Positions 41,320 to 53,909 of a stretch of DNA of 64,000 bases are shown piece by piece. How positions within the stretch are numbered: position 1 is the stretch's first letter; each line of letters starts with the position of its first letter. The DNA comes from Hofstenia miamia (lineage: Eukaryota; Xenacoelomorpha; Acoela), in NCBI GenBank assembly GCA_004352715.1, contig SCFE01000055.1:1877137-1941136 (forward strand), written 5' to 3'. The notes beneath the pieces were generated by a model that searched no databases, was not told the DNA's origin, and saw nothing but the letters and a program-made list of their open reading frames with translations. The position numbers and the translations under genes are program-made.

Positions 41320-44300
41320 TAAAAACATTTGTGCAGTTGTTTCTGCACAAGTTTTGTGAAAATCTTAACGGTTGGATTTTTTCAAAATCATTCATTGTGA
41401 TATGTCTAGTTTTAATATACTGTTCAAATATGACTATGTCTTAATCAAATAGATCAGATAAGTGATAAGTTACTGAATCTGCACATTTAACTGTAATATC
41501 CTCTACACATATTTTATTCTTGGTTGCATTTTACAAATTAATCTGAAATCATAGCAACTAATTGATTGCAATATTTTTTAATTAACTTTCTTTCGATCTT
41601 AGTATCTTCTGCGACGTTTGCAGCTTTTTTCTGATTAATGTTGGATGATGCTACATAACCATCCCTAGACTTGTGCATTTTAAATAATCTAGCATGACTC
41701 ACAATTAAGTTTTAGAGGAATAGTTGAGGAACAAGAAGAAGAAGAAAAAATATCTATATTCAGAATATTGTTTGATTAATAAAGAATACTTATGACGATT
41801 CTGAAAGCATCAAGAAAAGAAATACAAACAAAATAAAATAAAACAAAATAAGAAATATTTACAAATAATAATGTAATTAAGTAGAGAAAATTGTTTTTTA
41901 ACAATATTTTTTGCTAATATGTATGACACTGTTAGCCAAGTAATTAGGGCACTACATCACATTTGCTGGCTAATACATTGTTGTATAATTGAAAAATTTA
42001 AAGTCATATTACATTTTGCAAAAAGAATAATTTTCCTATCTGTAAAAAATTCCATGCATCTATGCAATATCTACATTTTAATTTGTTTTTCACTAATATC
42101 CAAAATACAAGACTTAAAACATTATAGGTGTATGAAAAATAGACTTACATGATAAAGAGCAAACCCATTTTCGAAAAAATTAAACATAGTTTATGTATAA
42201 AGACACAATTTTGTTTTCATAGCCATAAAAAATTTCATGCATTTCTATTGCTTAGCTAGTTTATGTACAAAATGTAATTTCTTTTTCAGGACTTTATACA
42301 TTAAATGCAAAGGGTTACCTTTTATTGTTCAAATATGCTGCTATTTCATTTTAAATATTCTTACATTTATTTTGGTTTTCACAAATATATAAAACACAAA
42401 ACTGTAAAAATATTTGACATAATTAAATATTACAGGTGAATGAAATATAGACTTACATGATAGACAAATTTGGTTTCTAAAAAAGAATACATGCAATGCT
42501 ATTAATATAATAGGGTTTATACATATACATGCTTTCTTTATACACTATTAGTATATTAGTTTTACACAGTTATAGACTTTTCACCTCTCTTCTTTTGTGT
42601 TTTTTTAGTTTATATGGATTTTTGGGGTTGTACACATTTGTAGACTGTTACATATTTTATCAAATTTGTACATATTTTCAGATGTAATTGGTTTATGACT
42701 CTTGCATAGCTGTATACACACAAATTCTTGTAAATGAATAGTGAATAGTGTATTATTCACCTGTAAAAAATATAAGTGCATAGTATTTAGAAGACAGATC
42801 GCCAAGAATTTTGAGCAAATTACAGACTAAAAATTTTTTGGTCAATATTGTAAAAAACTATGTCTAAAAAATCACTTAGCCATGGTATAAACTCTACTAT
42901 GACTTCAATTTAATAAATATTCAGTTAATATCATCCAAATGGCATAACAAATTCGAAATCAATATTTATAATTTAGTTTCAGTAAGTTGCTAGTTATAAA
43001 AATTGGAAATTTAAAATGTATGGGATTAAACATAGCAAAAATCAACGTGTAAAATTTAGTTTCAATCTATTGTTAGTTAAAAGATTTTTAAACATATGCA
43101 ATTAAACCAAGACACACAATGACATATCAGAAATCAATGCTATAAATTTGTTTTAAACTATAAATTTAAAAACATGCTTAGTTAATCATGAAATACAATA
43201 ATATATGTAGATGATGAAAACAAAATTTTGAGATACCTTGTTATTTGCATGTAGATGCATTTGAAATCACCAGTCCAAAATGCATTGTCTTTAATCTTCG
43301 ACTTGTCACCAATTTGTGCCTTTCTTTTATGTTATGGACAAATTGATGTCAACTTTCATTTTAATTCCCCATGACAAAGCAATATGTGATGAGATTTGCC
43401 AGCAATACTTAATGAGAAAGCATCTCCTTGATTGCATTCCCCAAATTAAGTGTTTCTTTATACAGAAATTGTAAAAAAACACTAAAAATTTCTGTATTTG
43501 TTAACAATTGATTAACAGGTGCTAATTGATGAGTCATAGCCCTTGTGATTTATTCATGTTCAAAAAGATGAGAATATTCACACATTACATAATTAACCTA
43601 TCAATAATATTAGAGTGTACATATGTATATTGTTAGAGAGCTATTATATATGGCAAAAACCTTAATAAATAATGCATACTGAAATTATATCTCATTATTA
43701 ATAGGGGATTGCATTGAATTGAACCAAGCCTATGATGTTTCATAATATGTGGAGAAATATTTTAGTCATGTATACACATAGTTTACATTAGCATATAGTA
43801 AATGTCTTAACAATGAGCATGTTTACAAATATTTCCTAAGTAATATTAAGAAATTTGTTGATTTGTATGAAAATTTAATATATCAGCTCTAGTATATTAT
43901 TTTGATTGGATTAGACATTAAGGCTCTTCATTAAATGAATGAAAATTTTAGATATAGTTTTTCACTATATTGACCAAAAAATTTTTAGTCTTTAATTTTC
44001 ACAAAATTCATGGTGATCTGTCTTCTAAATACTATGCACCTATATTTTTTACATGTGAATAATAGACTATTTACTATTCATTTACAAGAATTTGTGTGTA
44101 TACAGCTATGCAAGAGTAACAAACCAAATACATCTGAAAATATGTGCATATTCAATAAAAGATGTAACAGTCTACAAATGTGTACAACCCCAAAAATCGA
44201 TATAAACTAAAAGAAACACAAAAGAAGAGAGGTGAAACGTCTATAATTGTGTAAAACTAATATACTAATAGTGTATAAAGAAAGCATGTATATGAATAAA

Positions 44301-44569
44301 CCCTATTAATAGCATTGCATGTATTCTTTTTTAGAAACCAAAATTGTCTATCATGTAAGTCTATATTTCATTCACCTGTAATATTTCTAGGGATGGTTAA
44401 ATGTGCAGATTCAGTAACTTATCACTTATCTGACCTATTTGATTAAGACATAGTCATATTTGAACAGTATATTATAACTAGACATATCACACAGAATGAT
44501 TTTGAAAAAATCCAACCGTTAGGATTTTCACAAAACTTGTGCAGAAACAACTGCACAAATGTTTTTATT
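41320..44569. repeat. Left-arm inner palindrome
   Basis: 41320-41500 and 42434-42850 are each the inverse of sequence at 44395-44569 and 43970-44385. The right half lacks about 0.9 kb present on the left (about 41500-42430). The loop is about 42850-43970. The halves differ more from each other than the two large arms do, so this inversion is older. Confidence 0.8.
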
Positions 44570-45569
44570 NNNNNNNNNNNNNNNNNNNNNNNNNNNNNNN
44601 NNNNNNNNNNNNNNNNNNNNNNNNNNNNNNNNNNNNNNNNNNNNNNNNNNNNNNNNNNNNNNNNNNNNNNNNNNNNNNNNNNNNNNNNNNNNNNNNNNNN
44701 NNNNNNNNNNNNNNNNNNNNNNNNNNNNNNNNNNNNNNNNNNNNNNNNNNNNNNNNNNNNNNNNNNNNNNNNNNNNNNNNNNNNNNNNNNNNNNNNNNNN
44801 NNNNNNNNNNNNNNNNNNNNNNNNNNNNNNNNNNNNNNNNNNNNNNNNNNNNNNNNNNNNNNNNNNNNNNNNNNNNNNNNNNNNNNNNNNNNNNNNNNNN
44901 NNNNNNNNNNNNNNNNNNNNNNNNNNNNNNNNNNNNNNNNNNNNNNNNNNNNNNNNNNNNNNNNNNNNNNNNNNNNNNNNNNNNNNNNNNNNNNNNNNNN
45001 NNNNNNNNNNNNNNNNNNNNNNNNNNNNNNNNNNNNNNNNNNNNNNNNNNNNNNNNNNNNNNNNNNNNNNNNNNNNNNNNNNNNNNNNNNNNNNNNNNNN
45101 NNNNNNNNNNNNNNNNNNNNNNNNNNNNNNNNNNNNNNNNNNNNNNNNNNNNNNNNNNNNNNNNNNNNNNNNNNNNNNNNNNNNNNNNNNNNNNNNNNNN
45201 NNNNNNNNNNNNNNNNNNNNNNNNNNNNNNNNNNNNNNNNNNNNNNNNNNNNNNNNNNNNNNNNNNNNNNNNNNNNNNNNNNNNNNNNNNNNNNNNNNNN
45301 NNNNNNNNNNNNNNNNNNNNNNNNNNNNNNNNNNNNNNNNNNNNNNNNNNNNNNNNNNNNNNNNNNNNNNNNNNNNNNNNNNNNNNNNNNNNNNNNNNNN
45401 NNNNNNNNNNNNNNNNNNNNNNNNNNNNNNNNNNNNNNNNNNNNNNNNNNNNNNNNNNNNNNNNNNNNNNNNNNNNNNNNNNNNNNNNNNNNNNNNNNNN
45501 NNNNNNNNNNNNNNNNNNNNNNNNNNNNNNNNNNNNNNNNNNNNNNNNNNNNNNNNNNNNNNNNNNNNN
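44570..45569. other. Assembly gap, 1000 N, at the palindrome centre
   Basis: Exactly 1000 N. Flanking bases are perfect inverse complements (GTTTTTATT before, AATAAAAAC after), so the gap lies on the axis of symmetry. Confidence 0.99.
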
Positions 45570-48500
45570 AATAAAAACATTTGTGCAGTTGTTTCTGCAC
45601 AAGTTTTGTGAAAATCCTAACGGTTGGATTTTTTCAAAATCATTCTGTGTGATATGTCTAGTTATAATATACTGTTCAAATATGACTATGTCTTAATCAA
45701 ATAGGTCAGATAAGTGATAAGTTACTGAATCTGCACATTTAACCATCCCTAGAAATATTACAGGTGAATGAAATATAGACTTACATGATAGACAATTTTG
45801 GTTTCTAAAAAAGAATACATGCAATGCTATTAATAGGGTTTATTCATATACATGCTTTCTTTATACACTATTAGTATATTAGTTTTACACAATTATAGAC
45901 GTTTCACCTCTCTTCTTTTGTGTTTCTTTTAGTTTATATCGATTTTTGGGGTTGTACACATTTGTAGACTGTTACATCTTTTATTGAATATGCACATATT
46001 TTCAGATGTATTTGGTTTGTTACTCTTGCATAGCTGTATACACACAAATTCTTGTAAATGAATAGTAAATAGTCTATTATTCACATGTAAAAAATATAGG
46101 TGCATAGTATTTAGAAGACAGATCACCATGAATTTTGTGAAAATTAAAGACTAAAAATTTTTTGGTCAATATAGTGAAAAACTATATCTAAAATTTTCAT
46201 TCATTTAATGAAGAGCCTTAATGTCTAATCCAATCAAAATAATATACTAGAGCTGATATATTAAATTTTCATACAAATCAACAAATTTCTTAATATTACT
46301 TAGGAAATATTTGTAAACATGCTCATTGTTAAGACATTTACTATATGCTAATGTAAACTATGTGTATACATGACTAAAATATTTCTCCACATATTATGAA
46401 ACATCATAGGCTTGGTTCAATTCAATGCAATCCCCTATTAATAATGAGATATAATTTCAGTATGCATTATTTATTAAGGTTTTTGCCATATATAATAGCT
46501 CTCTAACAATATACATATGTACACTCTAATATTATTGATAGGTTAATTATGTAATGTGTGAATATTCTCATCTTTTTGAACATGAATAAATCACAAGGGC
46601 TATGACTCATCAATTAGCACCTGTTAATCAATTGTTAACAAATACAGAAATTTTTAGTGTTTTTTTACAATTTCTGTATAAAGAAACACTTAATTTGGGG
46701 AATGCAATCAAGGAGATGCTTTCTCATTAAGTATTGCTGGCAAATCTCATCACATATTGCTTTGTCATGGGGAATTAAAATGAAAGTTGACATCAATTTG
46801 TCCATAACATAAAAGAAAGGCACAAATTGGTGACAAGTCGAAGATTAAAGACAATGCATTTTGGACTGGTGATTTCAAATGCATCTACATGCAAATAACA
46901 AGGTATCTCAAAATTTTGTTTTCATCATCTACATATATTATTGTATTTCATGATTAACTAAGCATGTTTTTAAATTTATAGTTTAAAACAAATTTATAGC
47001 ATTGATTTCTGATATGTCATTGTGTGTCTTGGTTTAATTGCATATGTTTAAAAATCTTTTAACTAACAATAGATTGAAACTAAATTTTACACGTTGATTT
47101 TTGCTATGTTTAATCCCATACATTTTAAATTTCCAATTTTTATAACTAGCAACTTACTGAAACTAAATTATAAATATTGATTTCGAATTTGTTATGCCAT
47201 TTGGATGATATTAACTGAATATTTATTAAATTGAAGTCATAGTAGAGTTTATACCATGGCTAAGTGATTTTTTAGACATAGTTTTTTACAATATTGACCA
47301 AAAAATTTTTAGTCTGTAATTTGCTCAAAATTCTTGGCGATCTGTCTTCTAAATACTATGCACTTATATTTTTTACAGGTGAATAATACACTATTCACTA
47401 TTCATTTACAAGAATTTGTGTGTATACAGCTATGCAAGAGTCATAAACCAATTACATCTGAAAATATGTACAAATTTGATAAAATATGTAACAGTCTACA
47501 AATGTGTACAACCCCAAAAATCCATATAAACTAAAAAAACACAAAAGAAGAGAGGTGAAAAGTCTATAACTGTGTAAAACTAATATACTAATAGTGTATA
47601 AAGAAAGCATGTATATGTATAAACCCTATTATATTAATAGCATTGCATGTATTCTTTTTTAGAAACCAAATTTGTCTATCATGTAAGTCTATATTTCATT
47701 CACCTGTAATATTTAATTATGTCAAATATTTTTACAGTTTTGTGTTTTATATATTTGTGAAAACCAAAATAAATGTAAGAATATTTAAAATGAAATAGCA
47801 GCATATTTGAACAATAAAAGGTAACCCTTTGCATTTAATGTATAAAGTCCTGAAAAAGAAATTACATTTTGTACATAAACTAGCTAAGCAATAGAAATGC
47901 ATGAAATTTTTTATGGCTATGAAAACAAAATTGTGTCTTTATACATAAACTATGTTTAATTTTTTCGAAAATGGGTTTGCTCTTTATCATGTAAGTCTAT
48001 TTTTCATACACCTATAATGTTTTAAGTCTTGTATTTTGGATATTAGTGAAAAACAAATTAAAATGTAGATATTGCATAGATGCATGGAATTTTTTACAGA
48101 TAGGAAAATTATTCTTTTTGCAAAATGTAATATGACTTTAAATTTTTCAATTATACAACAATGTATTAGCCAGCAAATGTGATGTAGTGCCCTAATTACT
48201 TGGCTAACAGTGTCATACATATTAGCAAAAAATATTGTTAAAAAACAATTTTCTCTACTTAATTACATTATTATTTGTAAATATTTCTTATTTTGTTTTA
48301 TTTTATTTTGTTTGTATTTCTTTTCTTGATGCTTTCAGAATCGTCATAAGTATTCTTTATTAATCAAACAATATTCTGAATATAGATATTTTTTCTTCTT
48401 CTTCTTGTTCCTCAACTATTCCTCTAAAACTTAATTGTGAGTCATGCTAGATTATTTAAAATGCACAAGTCTAGGGATGGTTATGTAGCATCATCCAACA

Positions 48501-48820
48501 TTAATCAGAAAAAAGCTGCAAACGTCGCAGAAGATACTAAGATCGAAAGAAAGTTAATTAAAAAATATTGCAATCAATTAGTTGCTATGATTTCAGATTA
48601 ATTTGTAAAATGCAACCAAGAATAAAATATGTGTAGAGGATATTACAGTTAAATGTGCAGATTCAGTAACTTATCACTTATCTGATCTATTTGATTAAGA
48701 CATAGTCATATTTGAACAGTATATTAAAACTAGACATATCACAATGAATGATTTTGAAAAAATCCAACCGTTAAGATTTTCACAAAACTTGTGCAGAAAC
48801 AACTGCACAAATGTTTTTAT
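45570..48820. repeat. Right-arm inner palindrome
   Basis: Mirror of the left-arm structure: 45570-45745 and 45755-46170 are inverse to 48640-48820 and 47290-47705, with a loop between about 46170 and 47290. Confidence 0.8.
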
Positions 48821-48941
48821 TTCTTGTTTATTTTTGTTTCTGGTATTTTGCATAATACTTTATTTAGATTGTCAGATAGTTTTTTATTTATTAATGGAGC
48901 CAAAAAGAAGTCATTATGACGAAGTGGTATTTCATTTTTGT

Positions 48942-48945
<4 letters not shown>

Positions 48946-48976
<31 letters not shown>
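48946..48976. repeat. (GA)n microsatellite
   Basis: Mirror of the (CT)n run in the left arm. Confidence 0.95.
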
Positions 48977-48977
<1 letters not shown>

Positions 48978-49700
48978 GTTGAAAGGGAAGCTTCAACTCC
49001 AAACTACGAAAGTGTGGTCATTATTTTGTACAAACTGAGAGAAAAACTTCTAACATTTGTCAAATCCTCCAGTGTGCCATATGTAAAGGGCACTTTATCA
49101 CATAATATATTTATTAGTTTGCAAAGATTGTTTTTCTGCCCCATGATTTGCCTGTTTGTAATTGTAGAAGAGATAAATGGTACTAGTATTCTAGTGTAAT
49201 ATATGATTTGTACATGCGCATGCAATTAGAGTGTGTACTGTATCTAAAAAATGGTTTTCAGCAGTCATTAAAAAGCTAGTTTTTGCTCTTAGTTCCATGT
49301 ATTTCCTTAAAGCACTAAATATTTTTGGATTTAAAAATGTATAGTGTGTAAAATACCATCATTGGCATCCTACATCAAATTGACCCATACCATGCATTAA
49401 TATCAGTAAAATACAATATGCATTTAATGGATAATTGTTTGCCTTTTGCTACATTATATATTTGATTTCAACTTTTTAAATTGATTTCTATTTTTTACTT
49501 ATTTTATCTTATGTAAATTCTTGACGTTTTTCTTAAATCAACCATTCTTTGGAACTAAACCTTTTTGAAAAAGTTAATATCAATAGTAAGACACTTATAT
49601 CTATTGGCTGTTTTTTAGACTGAATACATAGATATTTTAAATGTCCCCCCCCTCCTATAGAAAATGTGTAAGAATAATTGATAAACAAAAGCACTTAACT

Positions 49701-50750
49701 AAATAAATCATACATCAAAAATAAATGCACGATATTTAAATAGAATAGTAAATTAAACATTTATTGGCCTGGAAAAATATTTAGCTGATCTGATAATTTA
49801 CATATTATTTTTCTTAAGAGACCAAAATTTAATCTCTATATTAACTTTAAATATATTGAATTCATGAGGAAAAAGACAAGATGGATAAGTTATTTAATGT
49901 AATCTTTGCAACCTTGAATTCAGAAAAAATGAAGGAAATTTTTTTTCTAGAATGAACAATCTAAACTTGCCGAAAGAGGCTATTCATAACAAATAACATT
50001 TTAATATCAGGGCTTGATTTAAGAGAAAATTATATCAAATTGAAAAGAAAACCTGCACTTTTTAGGATGAATGCAAAAAATATAAGAGCCAAAAAATTTT
50101 CTAAGAAAAATACAGCCATAAAGATTTCAGTAACTAAATTTTCATAGTTATGGTAATGGGCTTTTTAAAAAGATAAGCATTTTTTATTTTTGTGATGGAA
50201 GAGAGAAAGAAGAAATTAAATATTTATATTGTGAACATTTAAGCCAAAAAAATTCGATTTATATTTTCATTAATTTTGAAAACATATGGATGTTTTTCAA
50301 TACTGAAAAACGATAGAAGAGTATAAAATTGATCATCTGCTAATCTATCTAGAAGAAAATCTAGTCAGATACCAATTATGTTTTAGAACAGTCTAAAAAT
50401 TCTCAAAGGAATACGCATTATTTTAAATAATTTGTACATGTTTCCCAATTTCTGAAGTAATTAAACTGCATTAAGTATATATAACTCTTATTATATCCTA
50501 ATGTAGTTCAGGTATTATTATGATTGATTGGGTCTTGATGTTCCCAAATGTGTTTCAAAAATCTATTTAAAGAAAATTATACTTGGATTTAACAAAGAAA
50601 TTTTTTATATCAAATTTTAAACGCAGAAGGTTGATTTGGCACTTTAATAGGAAATATTTAAATATAATTCAGCTCAAAAGTTGAATTGCTTTGGTATCAT
50701 TAATATTAAATTCATATATATAGTCATTAAATGTTTTTTTTGACCACCAC
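49701..50750. other. AT-rich sequence, no gene recognised
   Basis: Nothing supported on either strand. If the minus-strand exon at 50751 is real, this would be its following intron. Confidence 0.45.
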
Positions 50751-51074
50751 CTGAAATAAGAGAGAGCGTAATCTTCCAATTGCCATTCCAAACTTCCATA
50801 TTTGCCATTGTAAGATTAAACACTGCTATAAAGAAACTAGGTGGAGTTTGCGTCAATCTGAATTTCTCACAAGGCTCTACAATGAATTCATTTCTTAAGC
50901 ACATCACAATGTTTTCTTTGCCATTATTACACATTACTGTAGGGGAAAGAAAGTGTGGCGGATTGTCTACGAAATTAGGGTACATTTTGATACCTAGTAT
51001 ACCGGACTTGGGGTCACCATGTACATGAGTGATGTATGTAGTTGCATTATCAATCTTTATACACGTACAGATGC
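50751..51074 (-). CDS. Exon of an unidentified, probably extracellular protein (phase 1-1)
   Basis: Minus-strand acceptor TGTTTTTAG and donor ATTTCAG|GTGGTG bound 324 nt, all open in one frame. Both flanking introns are phase 1, the arrangement typical of extracellular modules. The 108 residues include five Cys, possible N-glycosylation sites (NAT, NLT), and text such as CIKIDNATTYITHVHG, FIVEPCEKFRLTQTPPSFF and MEVWNGNWKITLSLISG. The size and the W-G-W-like end would suit an immunoglobulin-like or similar domain, but I do not recognise the family. Partner exons were not found. Confidence 0.5.
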
Positions 51075-51387
51075 CTAAAAACATTAAGTTAATTATTACA
51101 TGTATGCATATTTAGATAAGTAACTGAGGTGAGATGATGTAAAGACCAACAGAAAGTTAGAGAATAGAGTAAGAATTTGATGTATCAAAAATATGGCCAG
51201 AATATCTTCCAAGGAGAATTACATTGCTTTTTTAAAGAAAAGATTAAGCACTGATTACAAAGCTTATCTAAATATGATTTTTTTTTCATTGAGAAATCCG
51301 ATTTTTGCAAAAATATTCAAATTATTTCCATACCTAATGTTCAGATAATAAATCTGTCCAATCTCCATGGGGACAACAACTACCCCG

Positions 51388-51389
<2 letters not shown>

Positions 51390-51421
<32 letters not shown>
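51390..51421. repeat. (TA)n microsatellite
   Basis: TA run shortly before the 51451 gap. Confidence 0.95.
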
Positions 51422-51423
<2 letters not shown>

Positions 51424-51450
51424 TTGCCTTGCTATTCGCGGAGGTTACAT

Positions 51451-52437
51451 NNNNNNNNNNNNNNNNNNNNNNNNNNNNNNNNNNNNNNNNNNNNNNNNNN
51501 NNNNNNNNNNNNNNNNNNNNNNNNNNNNNNNNNNNNNNNNNNNNNNNNNNNNNNNNNNNNNNNNNNNNNNNNNNNNNNNNNNNNNNNNNNNNNNNNNNNN
51601 NNNNNNNNNNNNNNNNNNNNNNNNNNNNNNNNNNNNNNNNNNNNNNNNNNNNNNNNNNNNNNNNNNNNNNNNNNNNNNNNNNNNNNNNNNNNNNNNNNNN
51701 NNNNNNNNNNNNNNNNNNNNNNNNNNNNNNNNNNNNNNNNNNNNNNNNNNNNNNNNNNNNNNNNNNNNNNNNNNNNNNNNNNNNNNNNNNNNNNNNNNNN
51801 NNNNNNNNNNNNNNNNNNNNNNNNNNNNNNNNNNNNNNNNNNNNNNNNNNNNNNNNNNNNNNNNNNNNNNNNNNNNNNNNNNNNNNNNNNNNNNNNNNNN
51901 NNNNNNNNNNNNNNNNNNNNNNNNNNNNNNNNNNNNNNNNNNNNNNNNNNNNNNNNNNNNNNNNNNNNNNNNNNNNNNNNNNNNNNNNNNNNNNNNNNNN
52001 NNNNNNNNNNNNNNNNNNNNNNNNNNNNNNNNNNNNNNNNNNNNNNNNNNNNNNNNNNNNNNNNNNNNNNNNNNNNNNNNNNNNNNNNNNNNNNNNNNNN
52101 NNNNNNNNNNNNNNNNNNNNNNNNNNNNNNNNNNNNNNNNNNNNNNNNNNNNNNNNNNNNNNNNNNNNNNNNNNNNNNNNNNNNNNNNNNNNNNNNNNNN
52201 NNNNNNNNNNNNNNNNNNNNNNNNNNNNNNNNNNNNNNNNNNNNNNNNNNNNNNNNNNNNNNNNNNNNNNNNNNNNNNNNNNNNNNNNNNNNNNNNNNNN
52301 NNNNNNNNNNNNNNNNNNNNNNNNNNNNNNNNNNNNNNNNNNNNNNNNNNNNNNNNNNNNNNNNNNNNNNNNNNNNNNNNNNNNNNNNNNNNNNNNNNNN
52401 NNNNNNNNNNNNNNNNNNNNNNNNNNNNNNNNNNNNN
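51451..52437. other. Assembly gap, 987 N
   Basis: TA-rich at both edges. Its length of 987 is not the round 1000 used elsewhere. Confidence 0.99.
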
Positions 52438-52695
52438 TATATATATATTCTTAATTTGCTTACCAGATCTATATGCTCATGTTGATCAAACTCAATTTAC
52501 AAGAATAGCTAAGTGAATATTGAAGAATTTTGCCCTAAGTTAAATGTATATAAAAGCTATACGATGTGATAAGATGTTTTGCATAAATAGATGGGAATTT
52601 ATTAGCTATACTTTCTCTAATTTGTGTTGTGGCCCATACTTAAATTGTATATGAAGTTATAATGCAAAACATAACATTCATTTTACCCATTACAG

Positions 52696-52725
52696 ATATT
52701 CGGCAAAATTCGGCGGTTGGCATGG
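52696..52725 (+). other. Candidate exon a of a plus-strand membrane-protein gene
   Basis: Acceptor TTTACCCATTACAG and donor CATGG|GTGAGT, 30 nt in phase 0 (IFGKIRRLAW). Strong splice signals; phase fits the 10-nt candidate exon that follows. Confidence 0.35.
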
Positions 52726-52776
52726 GTGAGTCATGATAAAGTAGTTCAACGTTTCCAATTAAATATTTTTTGTTAG

Positions 52777-52786
52777 GCTTATACAG
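52777..52786 (+). other. Candidate 10-nt microexon b
   Basis: TTTTTTGTTAG before and GTAAGT after bound GCTTATACAG. In phase 0 it reads AYT plus one base, which fits the entry phase of the exon at 53777. Confidence 0.3.
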
Positions 52787-52924
52787 GTAAGTACTCTGAC
52801 ACCATTTATTTAAATCCTCATTGAGCTACTTCTGAGAAAAATTATTTTCTTAAATTACTGCATTAGAAATTGAAACTGACTAAAATCTCTGAAACAGCTG
52901 TTTCTAGACGATCAAAATATATTA

Positions 52925-53004
52925 CATATATATATANNNNNNNNNNNNNNNNNNNNNNNNNNNNNNNNNNNNNNNNNNNNNNNNNNNNNNNNNNNNNNNN
53001 NNNN

Positions 53005-53037
<33 letters not shown>

Positions 53038-53047
53038 TATATATATA

Positions 53048-53086
<39 letters not shown>
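52925..53086. repeat. (TA)n microsatellite with a 68-N gap
   Basis: TA runs on both sides of N at 52937-53004, with small interruptions (ATCATA, ATTATA). Confidence 0.95.
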
Positions 53087-53090
<4 letters not shown>

Positions 53091-53776
53091 TCATTAGGAA
53101 TTGGAAAATGACAACTTAAATCATGTTTACCTCTGTTGCAAATGCTCATTGAATTTTTTCGTTCACTTGATATTTTTAAAGATGACAGTAATCTAATCTG
53201 AAACTTGTGAAAAACTTAAACATCGCAATCTAATCTAATATAGTATATAACCAATAGACGAGCAAACATAGCTAAATAATAGGAAATTGTTGCTCAAGAA
53301 ATGATTACATCTGTTACAAATTAGCTTGGACCATAGATATAATATAGACATCATATAGAGCTTCTATGCTTTAACAAAAAAATAAAATAATTTCAATGTT
53401 GATTCCACGGATTCACAAATACTTTTCGACTAAAAATTTCTTGTTGATATTAAATTCACACTGATTACTTTAAATCGTGAAAGTGTGGTATTTTTAATTT
53501 AACATCTGTAAGGAGCATTTCTTATTGTGATTAAGTACAAGTTAAGGCACACTCTGCACATGATGAAAGTAGAAGTAAGGTTTATTGACCAGAAAAAGCA
53601 AAATATTGTATAATCGATACTCTTCGGCAGTGAATTCGGATCCACTATATTGAAAATTACAATAAAAATTATTGGAATTTGGGCAATGTGCAGGTTCAAT
53701 TTCACAATTTGCTATGGTATGCTAATTTTGATTTTTCAACAAATTTAACGATTGCTAATATTCTAAAAGTTTACAG
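53087..53776. other. No gene recognised
   Basis: AT-rich; would be intron between candidate exons b and c. Confidence 0.4.
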
Positions 53777-53909
53777 TGATGTGGTTTTCATCCTTCTTTG
53801 CCCAAGGATATTCATTGTGTTTTCAAGGTTTTTATGGGAATGGAATGGGACCAATAATTTTTGTGGGAATTCTCAATGCAATTTTAAGTATTCATTTTGC
53901 TAGATCCAG
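53777..53909 (+). CDS. Exon of an unidentified multi-pass membrane protein
   Basis: Acceptor AAAGTTTACAG and donor GATCCAG|GTATAT bound 133 nt with one long open frame: MWFSSFFAQGYSLCFQGFYG then MGPIIFVGILNAILSIHF and ARSR. Gly-rich turns between hydrophobic stretches suggest membrane helices; both mitochondrial carrier repeats and major-facilitator proteins have similar text, and I cannot decide between them. The exon enters in phase 1 and leaves in phase 2. It is not visible as an ATG-started ORF of useful length. Confidence 0.45.

Larger units (their letters stand above)
40440..49700. repeat. Giant palindrome, arms about 4.1 kb, axis in a 1000-N gap
   Basis: The left arm (about 40440-44569) is the inverse of the right arm (45570 to about 49700). 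Positions pair as x and 90139-x in the inner arm; the gap is centred on the same axis. Long stretches are identical (for example 41919-42152 with 47987-48220). Towards the outside a one-base offset and scattered substitutions appear, five in about 400 bp at 40741-41140. The right arm supplies the 12 bases missing at 41218-41229. No convincing gene in either arm. Confidence 0.92.

Noticed and set aside
41919-42152. Short ORFs repeated in both palindrome arms (also 42605-42805, 44010-44210, 40913-41134 and mirrors)
   Set aside because: Identity between copies reflects recent duplication, not coding constraint. Peptides are low-complexity AT-rich text with no family features.
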